Shown here: in pieces, positions 49,767-60,508 of the stretch | Numbering within the stretch: position 1 is the first letter of the stretch | Layout: each line of letters opens with the position of its first letter | Source of the DNA: Dokdonella_A soli | GTDB taxonomy: Bacteria; Pseudomonadota; Gammaproteobacteria; Xanthomonadales; Rhodanobacteraceae | Assembly: GCF_039523175.1 (NCBI RefSeq) | Contig: NZ_BAAAEU010000001.1 | Location: 372,001 to 436,000, forward strand | Direction: 5' to 3' | Length of the DNA stretch: 64,000 nucleotides | Made by a program: the position numbers and the translations under genes | Notes under the pieces: generated by a model | The model's database searches: none | Told to the model about the DNA's origin: nothing | What the model saw: the letters and a program-made list of their open reading frames with translations, nothing else

Positions 49767-50951
49767 TCACGCCGGCACTCGTACCACGCCTTCCATCAAC
49801 ACACGTGCGCTGCGGCTCATGATCGCCCTGGTCACCGTCCATGCACCGTCAACCTGACGCGCCTCGGCGCCGACGCGCAACGTGCCCGAAGGATGACCGA
49901 AACGCACGGCCTCGCGTTTGCCGCCCCCGGCCGCGAGGTTGACGAGCGTTCCAGGGATCGCGGCGGCGGTGCCGATCGCCACTGCCGCCGTGCCCATCAT
50001 CGCGTGGTGCAGCTTGCCCATCGACAGCGCGCGCACGTTGAGATCGATATCCGCCGCACGGATCGCCTTGCCGCTGGAAGCCACGTAATCGGCCGGCTTG
50101 GCAACGAAAGCGACCTTCGGCGTGTGCTGACGCGTCGCCGCTTCGGCAACGTCCTTGATCAGGCCCATCTTGATGGCACCGTGCGCACGGATCGTCTCGA
50201 ACATCGCCAGCGCCTTCGCATCACCGTTGATCGCGTCCTGCAATTCGGTACCGGCGTAGCCGATCGCCTCGGCGTTGATGAAGATCGTCGGGATGCCCGC
50301 ATTGATCAACGTCGCCTTCAGCGTGCCGACGCCGGGCACCTCGAGATCGTCGACGAGGCGGCCGGTCGGGAACATCGCCCCTCCGCCGTCGCCGTCGCCC
50401 TCATCGGCCGGGTCGAGGAACTCGAGCTGGACTTCTGCGGCCGGGAACGTCACGCCGTCGAGTTCGAAATCACCGGTCTCCTGCACCTCGCCGTTCGTGA
50501 TCGGCACGTGCGCGACGATCGTCTTGCCGATATTCGCTTGCCAGATGCGTACCGTGGCGACGCCATCCTGCGGAATGCGAGCGGGATCGACCAGGCCGCT
50601 GGCGATAGCGAACGAACCGACCGCAGCCGACAGGTTGCCGCAGTTGCCGGACCAGTCGACGAACGGCCGGTCGATCGAGACCTGGCCGAACAGGTAGTCG
50701 ACATCGTGATCGGCGCGCGTGCTGGGCGCGAGGATGACGGTCTTGCTCGTGCTCGAGGTCGCCCCGCCCATGCCGTCGATCTGCTTGCCGTACGGGTCGG
50801 GGCTGCCGATCACGCGCAGCAGCAGCGCGTCACGCGCCTTTCCCGGCACCTGCGCAGCGGGCGGCAGGTCCTGCAGGCGGAAGAACACGCCTTTGCTGGT
50901 GCCACCGCGCATGTAGGTGGCAGGAATTTTGACTTGTGGCAGGTGCTGCAT
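49767..50951 (-). CDS. prpF: 2-methylaconitate isomerase PrpF
   Basis: 394 residues. Isomerises 2-methyl-trans-aconitate, the product of AcnD, to the cis form in the 2-methylcitrate cycle. The start IPATYMRGGTSKGVFF, DGMGGATSSTSKTVIL and DWSGNCGNLSAAVGSFAI (with the Cys of the racemase-like fold) are family marks, as is GTAAVAIGTAAAIPGTLVN near the end. ATG at 50951 (MQHLPQVKIPATY) is preferred; the frame upstream runs into a repeat. It lies downstream of acnD across a 179-bp gap holding a repeat. Confidence 0.95.
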   Translation of the reverse strand: MQHLPQVKIPATYMRGGTSKGVFFRLQDLPPAAQVPGKARDALLLRVIGSPDPYGKQIDGMGGATSSTSKTVILAPSTRADHDVDYLFGQVSIDRPFVDWSGNCGNLSAAVGSFAIASGLVDPARIPQDGVATVRIWQANIGKTIVAHVPITNGEVQETGDFELDGVTFPAAEVQLEFLDPADEGDGDGGGAMFPTGRLVDDLEVPGVGTLKATLINAGIPTIFINAEAIGYAGTELQDAINGDAKALAMFETIRAHGAIKMGLIKDVAEAATRQHTPKVAFVAKPADYVASSGKAIRAADIDLNVRALSMGKLHHAMMGTAAVAIGTAAAIPGTLVNLAAGGGKREAVRFGHPSGTLRVGAEARQVDGAWTVTRAIMSRSARVLMEGVVRVPA

Positions 50952-51008
50952 CGTGGGAAGTCCTGTTGTTCTGGCTGCGACACGTGATCGGAAAACGCCA
51001 ACCTCTTC

Positions 51009-51088
51009 GTCGTCCCGGCGTACGCTCGGACCCGGTGCCCTTTGCCCCTGCCTGAAGACGCTGGGTCCCGGCATTCGCCGGGACAACG
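51009..51088. repeat. GTCCCGGC inverted-repeat element between acnD and prpF
   Basis: CGTCGTCCCGGCG at the left and GTCCCGGC-ATTC-GCCGGGAC (51065-51084) at the right form hairpins and partial inverted ends. It belongs to the same family as 41113-41195 and 44649-44740. It lies inside the acnD-prpF transcription unit. Confidence 0.75.
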
Positions 51089-51130
51089 GGATTGGATTTG
51101 GAAGTCCCGCAAACTCCGAACGGAATGGCC

Positions 51131-53740
51131 TCAAGCCGCCTTCGACGACTCCAGGAAATCCTGCGCAAACCTCTGCAGCACGCCGCCCGCCTCGTAGATC
51201 GCCACTTCCTCGGCGGTGTCGAGGCGGCAGGTCACGACGACCTCGACGCGCTCGCCGTCGCGGCGCTGGATGACCAACGTGAGATCGGCGCGCGGCGTGC
51301 GCTCACCAACCACGTCGAAGGTTTCGGTGCCGTCGATGCCGAGCGTCTTGCGGTTCGTGCCGGGCTTGAACTCGAGCGGCAGCACGCCCATGCCGATCAG
51401 ATTCGTGCGGTGGATGCGCTCGAAGCCTTCGGCGACGATCGCCTCGACGCCGGCGAGGCGCACGCCCTTGGCCGCCCAGTCGCGCGAGCTGCCCTGACCG
51501 TAGTCGGCGCCGGCGATGATGATCAGCGGCTGCTTGCGCTCCATGTAGGTCTCGATCGCTTCCCACATGCGCGTGACCTGGCCTTCCGGCTCGATGCGTG
51601 CGAGCGAGCCCGGCTTGACCTGGCCGTCGACGACGGCCATTTCATTGATCAGCTTCGGGTTCGCGAACGTCGCCCGCTGCGCCGTCAAATGATCGCCGCG
51701 GTGCGTCGCGTACGAATTGAAGTCCTCTTCGGGCAGGCCCATCTTCGCGAGGTATTCGCCGGCCGCGCTGGTCGGCAGGATCGCGTTCGACGGCGACAGA
51801 TGGTCGGTCGTGATGTTGTCGCCGAGCACGGCGAGCGGACGCATGCCCGTGAGCGCGCGCGCGCCGGCCAGCGCGCCTTCCCAGTACGGCGGACGGCGGA
51901 TGTAGGTGCTTTGCGCGCGCCAGTCGTACAGCGGGCTGACCTTCTCGCCGTTGTCGACCGCCAGGGTGAACATCGGCCCGTAGACCTTGCGGAACTGCTC
52001 GGGCTTGACGCTCTGGCGCACGATCGCGTCAATCTCGGCGTCGCTCGGCCAGAGGTCCTTCAGCGTGACCGGCTGGCCGTTCGCATCGTGGCCGAGCACA
52101 TCCTTCTCGATGTCGAAGCGGATCGTGCCGGCGATCGCATAGGCGATCACCAGCGGCGGCGAGGCGAGGAAGGCCTGCTTCGCGTAAGGGTGGATGCGGC
52201 CGTCGAAGTTGCGGTTGCCCGACAGCACGGCGGTCGCATACAGGTCGCGATCGATGATCTCCTGCTGGATCGCCGGATCGAGCGCACCGCTCATGCCGTT
52301 GCATGTCGTGCAGGCGAACCCGACGATGCCGAAACCGAGCTGCTCGAGTTCCGGCAACAAGCCGGCTTCCTCCAGATACAGCTGCACGGCCTTCGAGCCC
52401 GGCGCCAACGAGGACTTGACCCACGGCTTGCGCACCAGGCCCTTCGCGTTCGCGTTGCGCGCGAGCAGCGCGGCGGCGATCACGTTGCGCGGATTGGAGG
52501 TGTTCGTGCAGCTGGTGATCGCGGCGATGATGACCGCACCATCGGGCATCAGCCCTTCGGCTTCCTGCGCGCGTGCGGCGTCCAAGTTGCCGGCGATGCC
52601 GCGCGCGGCGAGATCGCTGGTCGGCAAGCGCTTGTGCGGATTCGACGGGCCGGCCATGTTGCGCACGACGCTCGACAGGTCGAATGTCAGCACGCGCTCG
52701 TACCGTGCGCTCTTCAGCGCATCGGCCCACAGTCCGGCTTCCTTCGCATAGGTTTCGACGAGGCGCACCTGCTGCTCGTCGCGGCCGGTCAGGCGCAGGT
52801 AGTCGAGCGTCTGCTGGTCGATCGAGAACATCGCCGCGGTCGCGCCGAATTCCGGCGTCATGTTCGAGATCGTCGCGCGATCGCCGAGCGTCAACGCGGC
52901 CGCGCCTTCGCCGAAGAATTCGAGGTAGGCGCCAACGACCTTCGACTGGCGCAGGAACTCGGTCAGCGCGAGCACGATGTCGGTCGCGGTGATGCCGGGC
53001 GCCGGCTTGCCGGTCAGTTCGACGCCGATAATGTCGGGCAGGCGCATCCACGAGGCCCGCCCGAGCATGACGCTCTCGGCCTCGAGTCCACCGACGCCGA
53101 CCGCGATCACGCCGAGCGCGTCGACATGCGGCGTGTGGCTGTCGGTGCCGACGCAGGTGTCCGGATAGGCGACGCCATCCTGCACGCCGATCACCGGGCT
53201 CATCCGCTCCAGATTGATCTGGTGCATGATGCCGTTGCCGGGCGGGATCACATCGACGTTGCGGAACGCCTTCTTGGTCCAGTCGATGAAGTGGAAACGA
53301 TCTTCGTTGCGGCGGTCCTCGATCGCGCGGTTCTTCGTGAACGCATCCGGATCGTAGCCGCCGCACTCGACCGCGAGCGAGTGATCGACGATCAACTGGG
53401 TCGGCACGACCGGGTTGATCTGCGCTGGATCGCCGCCCTTGTCGGCAATCGCATCGCGCAGACCGGCAAGGTCGACCAGCGCGGTCTGGCCGAGGATGTC
53501 ATGGCACACGACACGTGCCGGAAACCACGGGAAATCGAGGTCGCGTCTGCGCTCGATCAACTGCGACAAGTAATCGTTGAGCCGCGCGGGCTCGGCGCGG
53601 CGCACGAGGTTCTCGGCATGCACGCGCGAGGTGTACGGCAGCGCGTCCCACGCGCCGGGCTGGATCGCATCGACGGCGGCACGCGCGTCGAAATAGTCGA
53701 GCGAGATGCCCGGCAGCGGTTTGCGGTAGTCGGTGTTCAT
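51131..53740 (-). CDS. acnD: 2-methylcitrate dehydratase AcnD (Fe-S, 2-methylisocitrate-forming route)
   Basis: 869 residues, an aconitase-fold enzyme that dehydrates 2-methylcitrate and needs PrpF. Cluster-binding cysteines are visible in ITSCTNTSNP and ACTTCNGMSG; the catalytic DSHTPH loop (GTDSHTPHVDALG), GGLEAESVMLG and the C-terminal GSSRDWAAKG are typical. AcnD differs from AcnA in length and substrate loop; the adjacent prpF confirms the assignment. ATG at 53740. prpB and prpC, normally upstream, are not there, and the preceding gene is an unrelated membrane protein. Confidence 0.95.
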   Translation of the reverse strand: MNTDYRKPLPGISLDYFDARAAVDAIQPGAWDALPYTSRVHAENLVRRAEPARLNDYLSQLIERRRDLDFPWFPARVVCHDILGQTALVDLAGLRDAIADKGGDPAQINPVVPTQLIVDHSLAVECGGYDPDAFTKNRAIEDRRNEDRFHFIDWTKKAFRNVDVIPPGNGIMHQINLERMSPVIGVQDGVAYPDTCVGTDSHTPHVDALGVIAVGVGGLEAESVMLGRASWMRLPDIIGVELTGKPAPGITATDIVLALTEFLRQSKVVGAYLEFFGEGAAALTLGDRATISNMTPEFGATAAMFSIDQQTLDYLRLTGRDEQQVRLVETYAKEAGLWADALKSARYERVLTFDLSSVVRNMAGPSNPHKRLPTSDLAARGIAGNLDAARAQEAEGLMPDGAVIIAAITSCTNTSNPRNVIAAALLARNANAKGLVRKPWVKSSLAPGSKAVQLYLEEAGLLPELEQLGFGIVGFACTTCNGMSGALDPAIQQEIIDRDLYATAVLSGNRNFDGRIHPYAKQAFLASPPLVIAYAIAGTIRFDIEKDVLGHDANGQPVTLKDLWPSDAEIDAIVRQSVKPEQFRKVYGPMFTLAVDNGEKVSPLYDWRAQSTYIRRPPYWEGALAGARALTGMRPLAVLGDNITTDHLSPSNAILPTSAAGEYLAKMGLPEEDFNSYATHRGDHLTAQRATFANPKLINEMAVVDGQVKPGSLARIEPEGQVTRMWEAIETYMERKQPLIIIAGADYGQGSSRDWAAKGVRLAGVEAIVAEGFERIHRTNLIGMGVLPLEFKPGTNRKTLGIDGTETFDVVGERTPRADLTLVIQRRDGERVEVVVTCRLDTAEEVAIYEAGGVLQRFAQDFLESSKAA

Positions 53741-53913
53741 GGCTGTGGTCGGAAAGGAAGCACGCGGCAGGCGCGATCAGGGAACCGAGCCGGGTCACGG
53801 CGGGATTCCGTTGCGGAGAGAGAGACAGGCGCGGCCGTGGTCGCCGCAGGGCCGCTCATTTTGCCAGATTCGCCCACCGCACGATCGGCTCGCCGCGGGA
53901 AACCCGTCCGGAA

Positions 53914-54603
53914 TCAGTTCCGGTGTCGCCGCAACTCGAGCAGGATCGCCTCGAGCGTCTCGGCATTGCGCCGCGCAAGATCCAGCGATTCGCGCATCGC
54001 CGCGGCCTGCGCATCGCGCAACTGCCCCGCGCGTTCGATGTTCTCGCGCCCCATGCGATTGACCTCGCCCGATTCGGCCAGCAAGCCGCGCGCCTTGCGG
54101 AATTGGCGCGCGGTCATCCAAAACACCATCGCGAGCAAGGCGACGAGCAGAACGATGACCGCGTTGTCCCGCAGCCATGCACCGATTCCGCTCGGCGCAT
54201 GGTCGCTGTAGCGAGCGGACGACCATTCCGCCATCGACGACCACGCTTGCTTGTCTCTGTCGAACACAAAATTCTGCCGTTCGGCCTTCCAGCTCATCAG
54301 GCCCATCGATTTGCCTTGTTCAGCAGACAGATCAGCGAGTTCGAAGTCGACCGTGCCGTTCGCCAGCATCGCCGCATCGACCTGTGCGAGACGCGCGTCC
54401 TCGTGCACGATCGCGGTCAGTACGCGCACATGGCCGTCATAACCCAGCGCTTCGCTCTTGAAGTGGTAACTGCCGTCAGGCAACGCATCCAGCGGACCAT
54501 CGCGGCGCAGCTCGGTTTCCCAAGCGCGGATCAGGCCCGCCCGATCGGGCGCAGCGCACGCCAGCGCAGGCAGCAACAGGATCAGAAACAGGATTCCGCG
54601 CAT
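53914..54603 (-). CDS. Exported or membrane protein of unknown function
   Basis: 229 residues. Signal peptide-like start (MRGILFLILLLPALACAAPD; LALAC-like lipobox is not perfect), a domain of about 120 residues (YHFKSEALGYDGHVRVLTAIVHEDARLAQVDAAMLANG), a membrane segment about 142-162 (NAVIVLLVALLAMVFWM) and a cytoplasmic coiled-coil-like tail (RQFRKARGLLAESGE, RAGQLRDAQAAAMRESLDLARRNAETLEAILLEL). I do not recognise the family. It lies about 170 bp from acnD and 95 bp from lysR on the same strand. Confidence 0.75.
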   Translation of the reverse strand: MRGILFLILLLPALACAAPDRAGLIRAWETELRRDGPLDALPDGSYHFKSEALGYDGHVRVLTAIVHEDARLAQVDAAMLANGTVDFELADLSAEQGKSMGLMSWKAERQNFVFDRDKQAWSSMAEWSSARYSDHAPSGIGAWLRDNAVIVLLVALLAMVFWMTARQFRKARGLLAESGEVNRMGRENIERAGQLRDAQAAAMRESLDLARRNAETLEAILLELRRHRN

Positions 54604-54697
54604 GCTTCCTCCACTTCGATGCTCGACCGGAGCATAGCTCAGGCCTGCGATGCGGCGACAACGCGACACGATGTGCATTCGCCGCACGCTGTGCGGC

Positions 54698-55624
54698 TCA
54701 ATCGTGCGGCGCGAGATCGCGCTCCCACGGCGGAACATCGCCGAATTTCTCTGCAAGAAAATCCACGAACGCGCGTACCCGCAGCGGCACCAGCCGGCGC
54801 TGCGGCATGACCGCATGGATCGCCGACTCGGGAATCTGCCACTCCGGCAGCACGTGCCTGAGGCGGCCGCTGCGCAAGTCCTCCCAGACGTGCCAAGTCG
54901 AATGCAGCGCGATGCCGAGCCCGGCAACGGCCGCGTCGCGCAGCACCTCGCCGTAGTTGCATTCAAAGCGGCCCGTGACGCGCACGCTGGTTTCGCGGCC
55001 GGCCGCGTCCAGCATGCGCCAGAGGTCCTGGCGTCCCTGCCGGCCGGTCAGGATCACGCAGTCGTGCGCGGCGAGATCGGCCGGAGCCGCCGGTGCACCG
55101 CGCCGCGCGAGATAGTCCGGCGATGCGCACAGCACGCGGCGGTTGGTCGCGATCCGGCGCGCGACCAGGTTCGAATCGTCGAGCGCGCCGATACGGATCG
55201 CGAGGTCATAACCCGCGCCGACCAGATCCTGCAGGCGGTCATCGAGATCCACGCTGATCCTGACCTTCGGATAGCGCGAGAGAAATTCCGGCAGCAGCGG
55301 CGACAGGTATTGCCTGCCGAACGACGCCGATGCGGTCATGCGCAAGGTGCCGCTCGCTTGCTCGCCGGCTTGGCGCAGGTCGGTGGTCAGCGCCTCCAGA
55401 TCCTCGACCAGTACGCGGCCGCGTTCCGCCAGCGCGGCGCCCTCCGGGGTCGCGTGCAGGCGGCGCGTGGTCCGATGCAGCAGGCGCACGCCGAGCTGCT
55501 GCTCCAGCCGCTTCAGCCGCTGGCTGGCGACCGCGACCGACAGATCGAAGCTGCGCGCCGCTGCGCTGATCGAACCGAGATCGAGCACGCGCAGGAACAG
55601 GCTGATGTCACCGATCCGATCCAT
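54698..55624 (-). CDS. LysR-family transcriptional regulator
   Basis: 308 residues: N-terminal winged helix (DISLFLRVLDLGSISAAARSFDLSVAVASQRLKRLEQQLG) and an effector-binding domain of about 220 residues. ATG at 55624 gives the usual MDRIGDISLFL start. It is divergent from the MFS gene across 99 bp that contain repeated TCAATAA and several AT-rich inverted segments, the usual layout for a regulator of its neighbour. The effector is unknown; the downstream set (MFS exporter, aldo/keto reductase, oxidoreductase) suggests a toxic or electrophilic compound. Confidence 0.93.
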   Translation of the reverse strand: MDRIGDISLFLRVLDLGSISAAARSFDLSVAVASQRLKRLEQQLGVRLLHRTTRRLHATPEGAALAERGRVLVEDLEALTTDLRQAGEQASGTLRMTASASFGRQYLSPLLPEFLSRYPKVRISVDLDDRLQDLVGAGYDLAIRIGALDDSNLVARRIATNRRVLCASPDYLARRGAPAAPADLAAHDCVILTGRQGRQDLWRMLDAAGRETSVRVTGRFECNYGEVLRDAAVAGLGIALHSTWHVWEDLRSGRLRHVLPEWQIPESAIHAVMPQRRLVPLRVRAFVDFLAEKFGDVPPWERDLAPHD

Positions 55625-55723
55625 CACTATCAATAAATTACTGAAACTGATTGCTGATAATGGCGGTTTTTCAATAATCTGCAAGCGCTCAGGCTATGCC
55701 GTCTTCTTTGATCCGGCGCGCCC

Positions 55724-56959
55724 ATGACCCGCACTGCAGTTCCCCGCCCCCGCACCCCGCTCGCGCTGTACGCGCTGACCGCCGGCGCGTTCGGCATCGG
55801 CACCACCGAATTCGTGATCATGGGCCTGCTGTTGCAGGTCGCATCCGATCTGCACGTGACGATCGCCACGGCCGGCCTGCTGATCTCCGGCTATGCGCTC
55901 GGCGTGTTCGTCGGCGCGCCGCTGCTGACCGCCGCGACCGGCCGCCTGCCGCGAAAGACCGCGTTGGTTGCGCTGATGGTGATCTTCACGTTCGGCAACC
56001 TGGCCTGCGCGCTGGCGCCGGACTACACCACGCTGATGATCGCGCGCGTGATCACCTCGCTGGCGCACGGCACCTTCTTCGGCGTCGGCGCAGTGGTCGC
56101 CACCGGCCTCGTCGCGGCCGACCGCAAGGCCTCGGCGATCTCGACGATGTTTACCGGCCTGACCGTGGCAACACTGCTCGGCGTACCGGCCGGCGCATGG
56201 CTCGGCCTGCATTTCGGCTGGCGCGCGACGTTCTGGGCGGTCGCCGGCATCGGCGTGGTCGCGACGATCGTCATCGCCGCGCTGGTCCCGCGCGACCGCG
56301 GCGACACGCAACCGGTCGCGTTCCGCGACGAGCTGCGGATCATCGCGCGCCCACAGGTACTGCTCGGCCTGCTGACCACTGTGCTCGGCTTTGCCGGCGT
56401 GTTCGCGGTATTCACCTACATCCAGCCGATCCTGACCCGCGTGACCGGCTTCGAGGACGGTGCGGTCTCGCCGATCCTGCTCGTATTCGGCGTGGGCCTG
56501 ATCGTCGGCAACCTGCTCGGTGGCCGGCTCGCTGATCGCCGGCTGATGCCGACCCTGCTCGGTACGCTCGCCGCGCTCGCCGTCGTGCTCGCCGCCATGG
56601 GCTTCGCGTTGCACAGCAAACCGGCGGCAATCGCGTTCGTCGGCCTGCTCGGCGTTGCCGCGTTCGCGACGGTCGCGCCGCTGCAGCTGCGGGTGCTGCA
56701 GAAGGCGGCCGGCGGCCAGAGTCTCGCTTCGAGCTTCAATATCGCCGCGTTCAACCTGGGTAACGCGATCGGCGCGTGGCTTGGTGGTGTGGTCATCGAG
56801 CGCGGCCCCGGCTACGGCGCGGTGACCTGGGCCGCCGCGCTGGTGACCTTGTCCGGCCTCGGACTGGCTCTGTGGAGCGCGATGCTCGACCGCCGCGCCG
56901 CAGGCCGCCCCGCACTGGCCCGTCCCGGCGAACGCGTCCTCTGCGAAGCATCGGCCTGA
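55724..56959 (+). CDS. MFS efflux transporter, AraJ/YdhP-like (DHA1)
   Basis: 411 residues with twelve membrane segments. AFGIGTTEFVIMGLL and ISGYALGVFVGAPLLTAATGRLPRKTALVALM carry the loop-2 motif of the DHA1 group (G-x-L-x-R-K), and GAPAGAWLG-like and GLGLALWSAM ends follow. Probably a proton-driven exporter; substrate unknown. It starts the operon divergent from LysR, followed 32 bp later by the aldo/keto reductase. Confidence 0.9.
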   Translation: MTRTAVPRPRTPLALYALTAGAFGIGTTEFVIMGLLLQVASDLHVTIATAGLLISGYALGVFVGAPLLTAATGRLPRKTALVALMVIFTFGNLACALAPDYTTLMIARVITSLAHGTFFGVGAVVATGLVAADRKASAISTMFTGLTVATLLGVPAGAWLGLHFGWRATFWAVAGIGVVATIVIAALVPRDRGDTQPVAFRDELRIIARPQVLLGLLTTVLGFAGVFAVFTYIQPILTRVTGFEDGAVSPILLVFGVGLIVGNLLGGRLADRRLMPTLLGTLAALAVVLAAMGFALHSKPAAIAFVGLLGVAAFATVAPLQLRVLQKAAGGQSLASSFNIAAFNLGNAIGAWLGGVVIERGPGYGAVTWAAALVTLSGLGLALWSAMLDRRAAGRPALARPGERVLCEASA

Positions 56960-56991
56960 TCTCTACCCGTTTCCGATCAAGGAGTGTTGTC

Positions 56992-58055
<1,064 letters not shown>

Positions 58056-58059
<4 letters not shown>

Positions 58060-59078
58060 AAGCCATCGCCCTGACCCGCTACCTGCCGATCACCGACCCG
58101 CAGTCGTTGCTCGATGTCGAACTGCCGAAGCCGGTGCCGGGCGCGCACGACCTGCTCGTGCGCATCGAGGCGGTATCGGTGAACCCGGTCGATACGAAAG
58201 TACGCTCGCCCAAGCCGCAGGTTGAAGCACAACCGAAGGTGCTCGGCTACGACGCCGCTGGCGTCGTCGAAGCCGTCGGTGCCGATGTCACGCTGTTCAA
58301 GCCCGGCGACGCGGTGTACTACGCCGGCGACGTCACACGCGCCGGCAGCAACGCGCAGTATCAACTCGTCGACGAGCGTATCGCCGGTCGCAAGCCGGCG
58401 GCACTCGACTTCGCGCAGGCAGCCGCGCTGCCGTTGACCACGATCACCGCCTGGGAACTGCTGTTCCAGCGCATGCCCCTCGACGCCGATGGCGCCGATC
58501 GCGGCAAGTCGCTGCTGATCATCGGCGGTGCCGGCGGTGTCGGTTCGATCGCGATCCAGCTCGCGCGGCGCGCGGGACTGGTCACGATCGCGACCGCGTC
58601 GCGGCCGGAAACGATCGCATGGTGCCGGCAGATGGGTGCGCAACACGTGGTCGACCATCGCCAGCCGCTGCAATCGCAACTTGCGGCGCTCTGCTTTGCC
58701 ACGGTCGATGCGGTGATCAATCTCGCCGATACCGATCGCTACTGGGAAACGATCGGTGAAATCCTCGCGCCGCAGGGCCACGTCGGCCTGATCGTGGAAC
58801 CCAAGGGCGCATTGAAGATCGGCGATCCCTACAAAGCCAAATGCATCGGCATCCACTGGGAAATGATGTTCGCTCGCCCGCGCTTCAGGACCGCGGACAT
58901 GATCGAGCAGCATCGAATACTCAACCGTGTCGCGGATCTCGTCGACGCCGGCGAACTGCGCACGACGCTGACTGAAACACTGTTTCCGATCGACGCGACG
59001 AACCTGCGCACCGCGCACGCTCAGCTCGAATCCGGCAAGACGATCGGAAAAGTTGCGCTGGCCGGCTGGAATACATGA
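58056..59078 (+). CDS. Quinone-oxidoreductase-like alcohol dehydrogenase (MDR family)
   Basis: 340 residues, a zinc-independent medium-chain dehydrogenase. MKAIALTRYLPITD at the start, VRIEAVSVNPVDTKVRS, LGYDAAGVVEAVGADV and LLIIGGAGGVGSIAIQLARRAG (the nucleotide-binding glycines) identify it; zinc ligands of true alcohol dehydrogenases are not seen. It is coupled to the aldo/keto reductase (ATGA) and so probably acts in the same detoxification. Confidence 0.92.
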
Positions 59079-59102
59079 CGGAGTCCTTGGCGCGAGGTCG
59101 AC

Positions 59103-60440
59103 GTGGCGCGCAGAATCGCGCCACCCCCGCGACCCGTTTCCATCGTGCCTGCACTCCATCAAACCGTCGAACGTATCCTGCAGCTCAGCGCGTTCGACGG
59201 TGATTCCGCTCTCGCACTGCGCACGCTGCACGCGCATTTCGCGGAGCGATTTCCGGGCTGCGCACTCGCGCTCGTGCTGATCGGCGGCCTCGCACCGGGG
59301 CAATGCCGTCTCGCCGGACTGATCGGCGCCGACGGCGTGGAACACGTGCCGAACGTCGATCCACTCGGCGAACGCTCGACGCTGCCACTGTTCGACGATG
59401 CGCTGACCGCCAAACTGTTTATCGACACCGCGCCACACCTGATCAGCGTCGCGCCGACCGACTTTGCGCTGCCATTTGCGCAGGCGCTGCTCGCGCCCGC
59501 GTCCCTGCTCGGCATCCCGGTGGTGAACGCCGGCGTGATCAACCACTGGCTGATTTTCGGCAGCAGCCTGCACGGGCGGTTCGACCGCGTGGATCTCGAT
59601 GAGCTGCTGCTCGAAGTGAATCTCGCGGCGAACCTGATCGTGCGCCCGCTGGCGACCCGCGCGCTGCGCGACGAGAGCAAGCGGCATCGCCAGGTGATCG
59701 AAGGGATCGCGGACGTGCAGCGCCTTCTGCTGCCCGATGGCCCGGTGATCCGCGGACTCGAGTACGCCGTGCACTGGCAACCCGCCGAGACCGCGGCCGG
59801 TGACTACTACGACCTGATGTCGTTGACCCAGTACGCGCCCGCGGATTTCCCGCGCGATGGCGCCGACATCTGGGCGCTGATGCTCGCCGATGTATCGGGG
59901 CACGGTGCCGCTGCCGCGATGGAAGCCGTGCAGTTCGACGCGATCCTGCGCACCTACCAGGGCGACGAGGAAAGCGGCCCGGCCGGCGCGCTGACCTATG
60001 CGAACCGCTACTTCTTCTCGCGCCGCCAGCGCCAGCATTTCCTGACCGCGTTCGCCTTGCTCTACCGGCCAGACCTTGGCCGCGCGACCTATGTCGACGC
60101 CGGCCACCCGCCACTGCTGCATCGCCGCGGCAACACAGTGACACTACGCGGCGCCGGCACCCAGATTCCGCTCGGCATCCTGCGCGACCATGTCTGGCAG
60201 AACGAGACGTTCGACGTCGAATCCGGCGACGTACTGGTGCTTTACACGGATGGAGTGGTCGAAGCGCGTGATCGCACGCATCGACCGTTTGGCAGCGAGC
60301 GGCTCAGCGCGCTGGTCGCCAGCGGCCCATCGGATCCGCCCGCGCTGCTGGCGCTGGTGCGCGACGAGGTGATCGCGCACCAGGGCAGTCCGCTCGGCGT
60401 CGATGACCAGACTTTGATCGTGCTGCGTATTACGGATTGA
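59103..60440 (+). CDS. SpoIIE/PP2C-type serine phosphatase
   Basis: 445 residues. An N-terminal domain of about 200 residues (FDGDSALALRTLHAHFAERFPGCALALVLIGG, GAF-like in pattern) is followed by a PP2C domain of the SpoIIE/RsbU group: QPAETAAGDYYDLM (metal-binding Asp), MLADVSGHGAAAAMEAVQFDAIL, YVDAGHPPLLHRRG, GDVLVLYTDGVVEARD and GVDDQTLIVLRI. These enzymes dephosphorylate anti-anti-sigma proteins in partner-switching. No STAS or anti-sigma gene is nearby. GTG at 59103 is a tentative start. Confidence 0.88.
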   Translation: MARRIAPPPRPVSIVPALHQTVERILQLSAFDGDSALALRTLHAHFAERFPGCALALVLIGGLAPGQCRLAGLIGADGVEHVPNVDPLGERSTLPLFDDALTAKLFIDTAPHLISVAPTDFALPFAQALLAPASLLGIPVVNAGVINHWLIFGSSLHGRFDRVDLDELLLEVNLAANLIVRPLATRALRDESKRHRQVIEGIADVQRLLLPDGPVIRGLEYAVHWQPAETAAGDYYDLMSLTQYAPADFPRDGADIWALMLADVSGHGAAAAMEAVQFDAILRTYQGDEESGPAGALTYANRYFFSRRQRQHFLTAFALLYRPDLGRATYVDAGHPPLLHRRGNTVTLRGAGTQIPLGILRDHVWQNETFDVESGDVLVLYTDGVVEARDRTHRPFGSERLSALVASGPSDPPALLALVRDEVIAHQGSPLGVDDQTLIVLRITD

Positions 60441-60508
60441 TCAGGCCGCTTGTCGCGGCGGCATATTCCGGGCATCTTCATACGATCGTTTGAATCGGAA
60501 TTCCCGAC

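Noticed and set aside
51092..54211. An open frame of about 1,040 codons on the plus strand opposite acnD
   Set aside because: It is the complement of the conserved AcnD sequence and an Arg/Ala/Asp-rich shadow; no domain or ribosome-binding site supports it.
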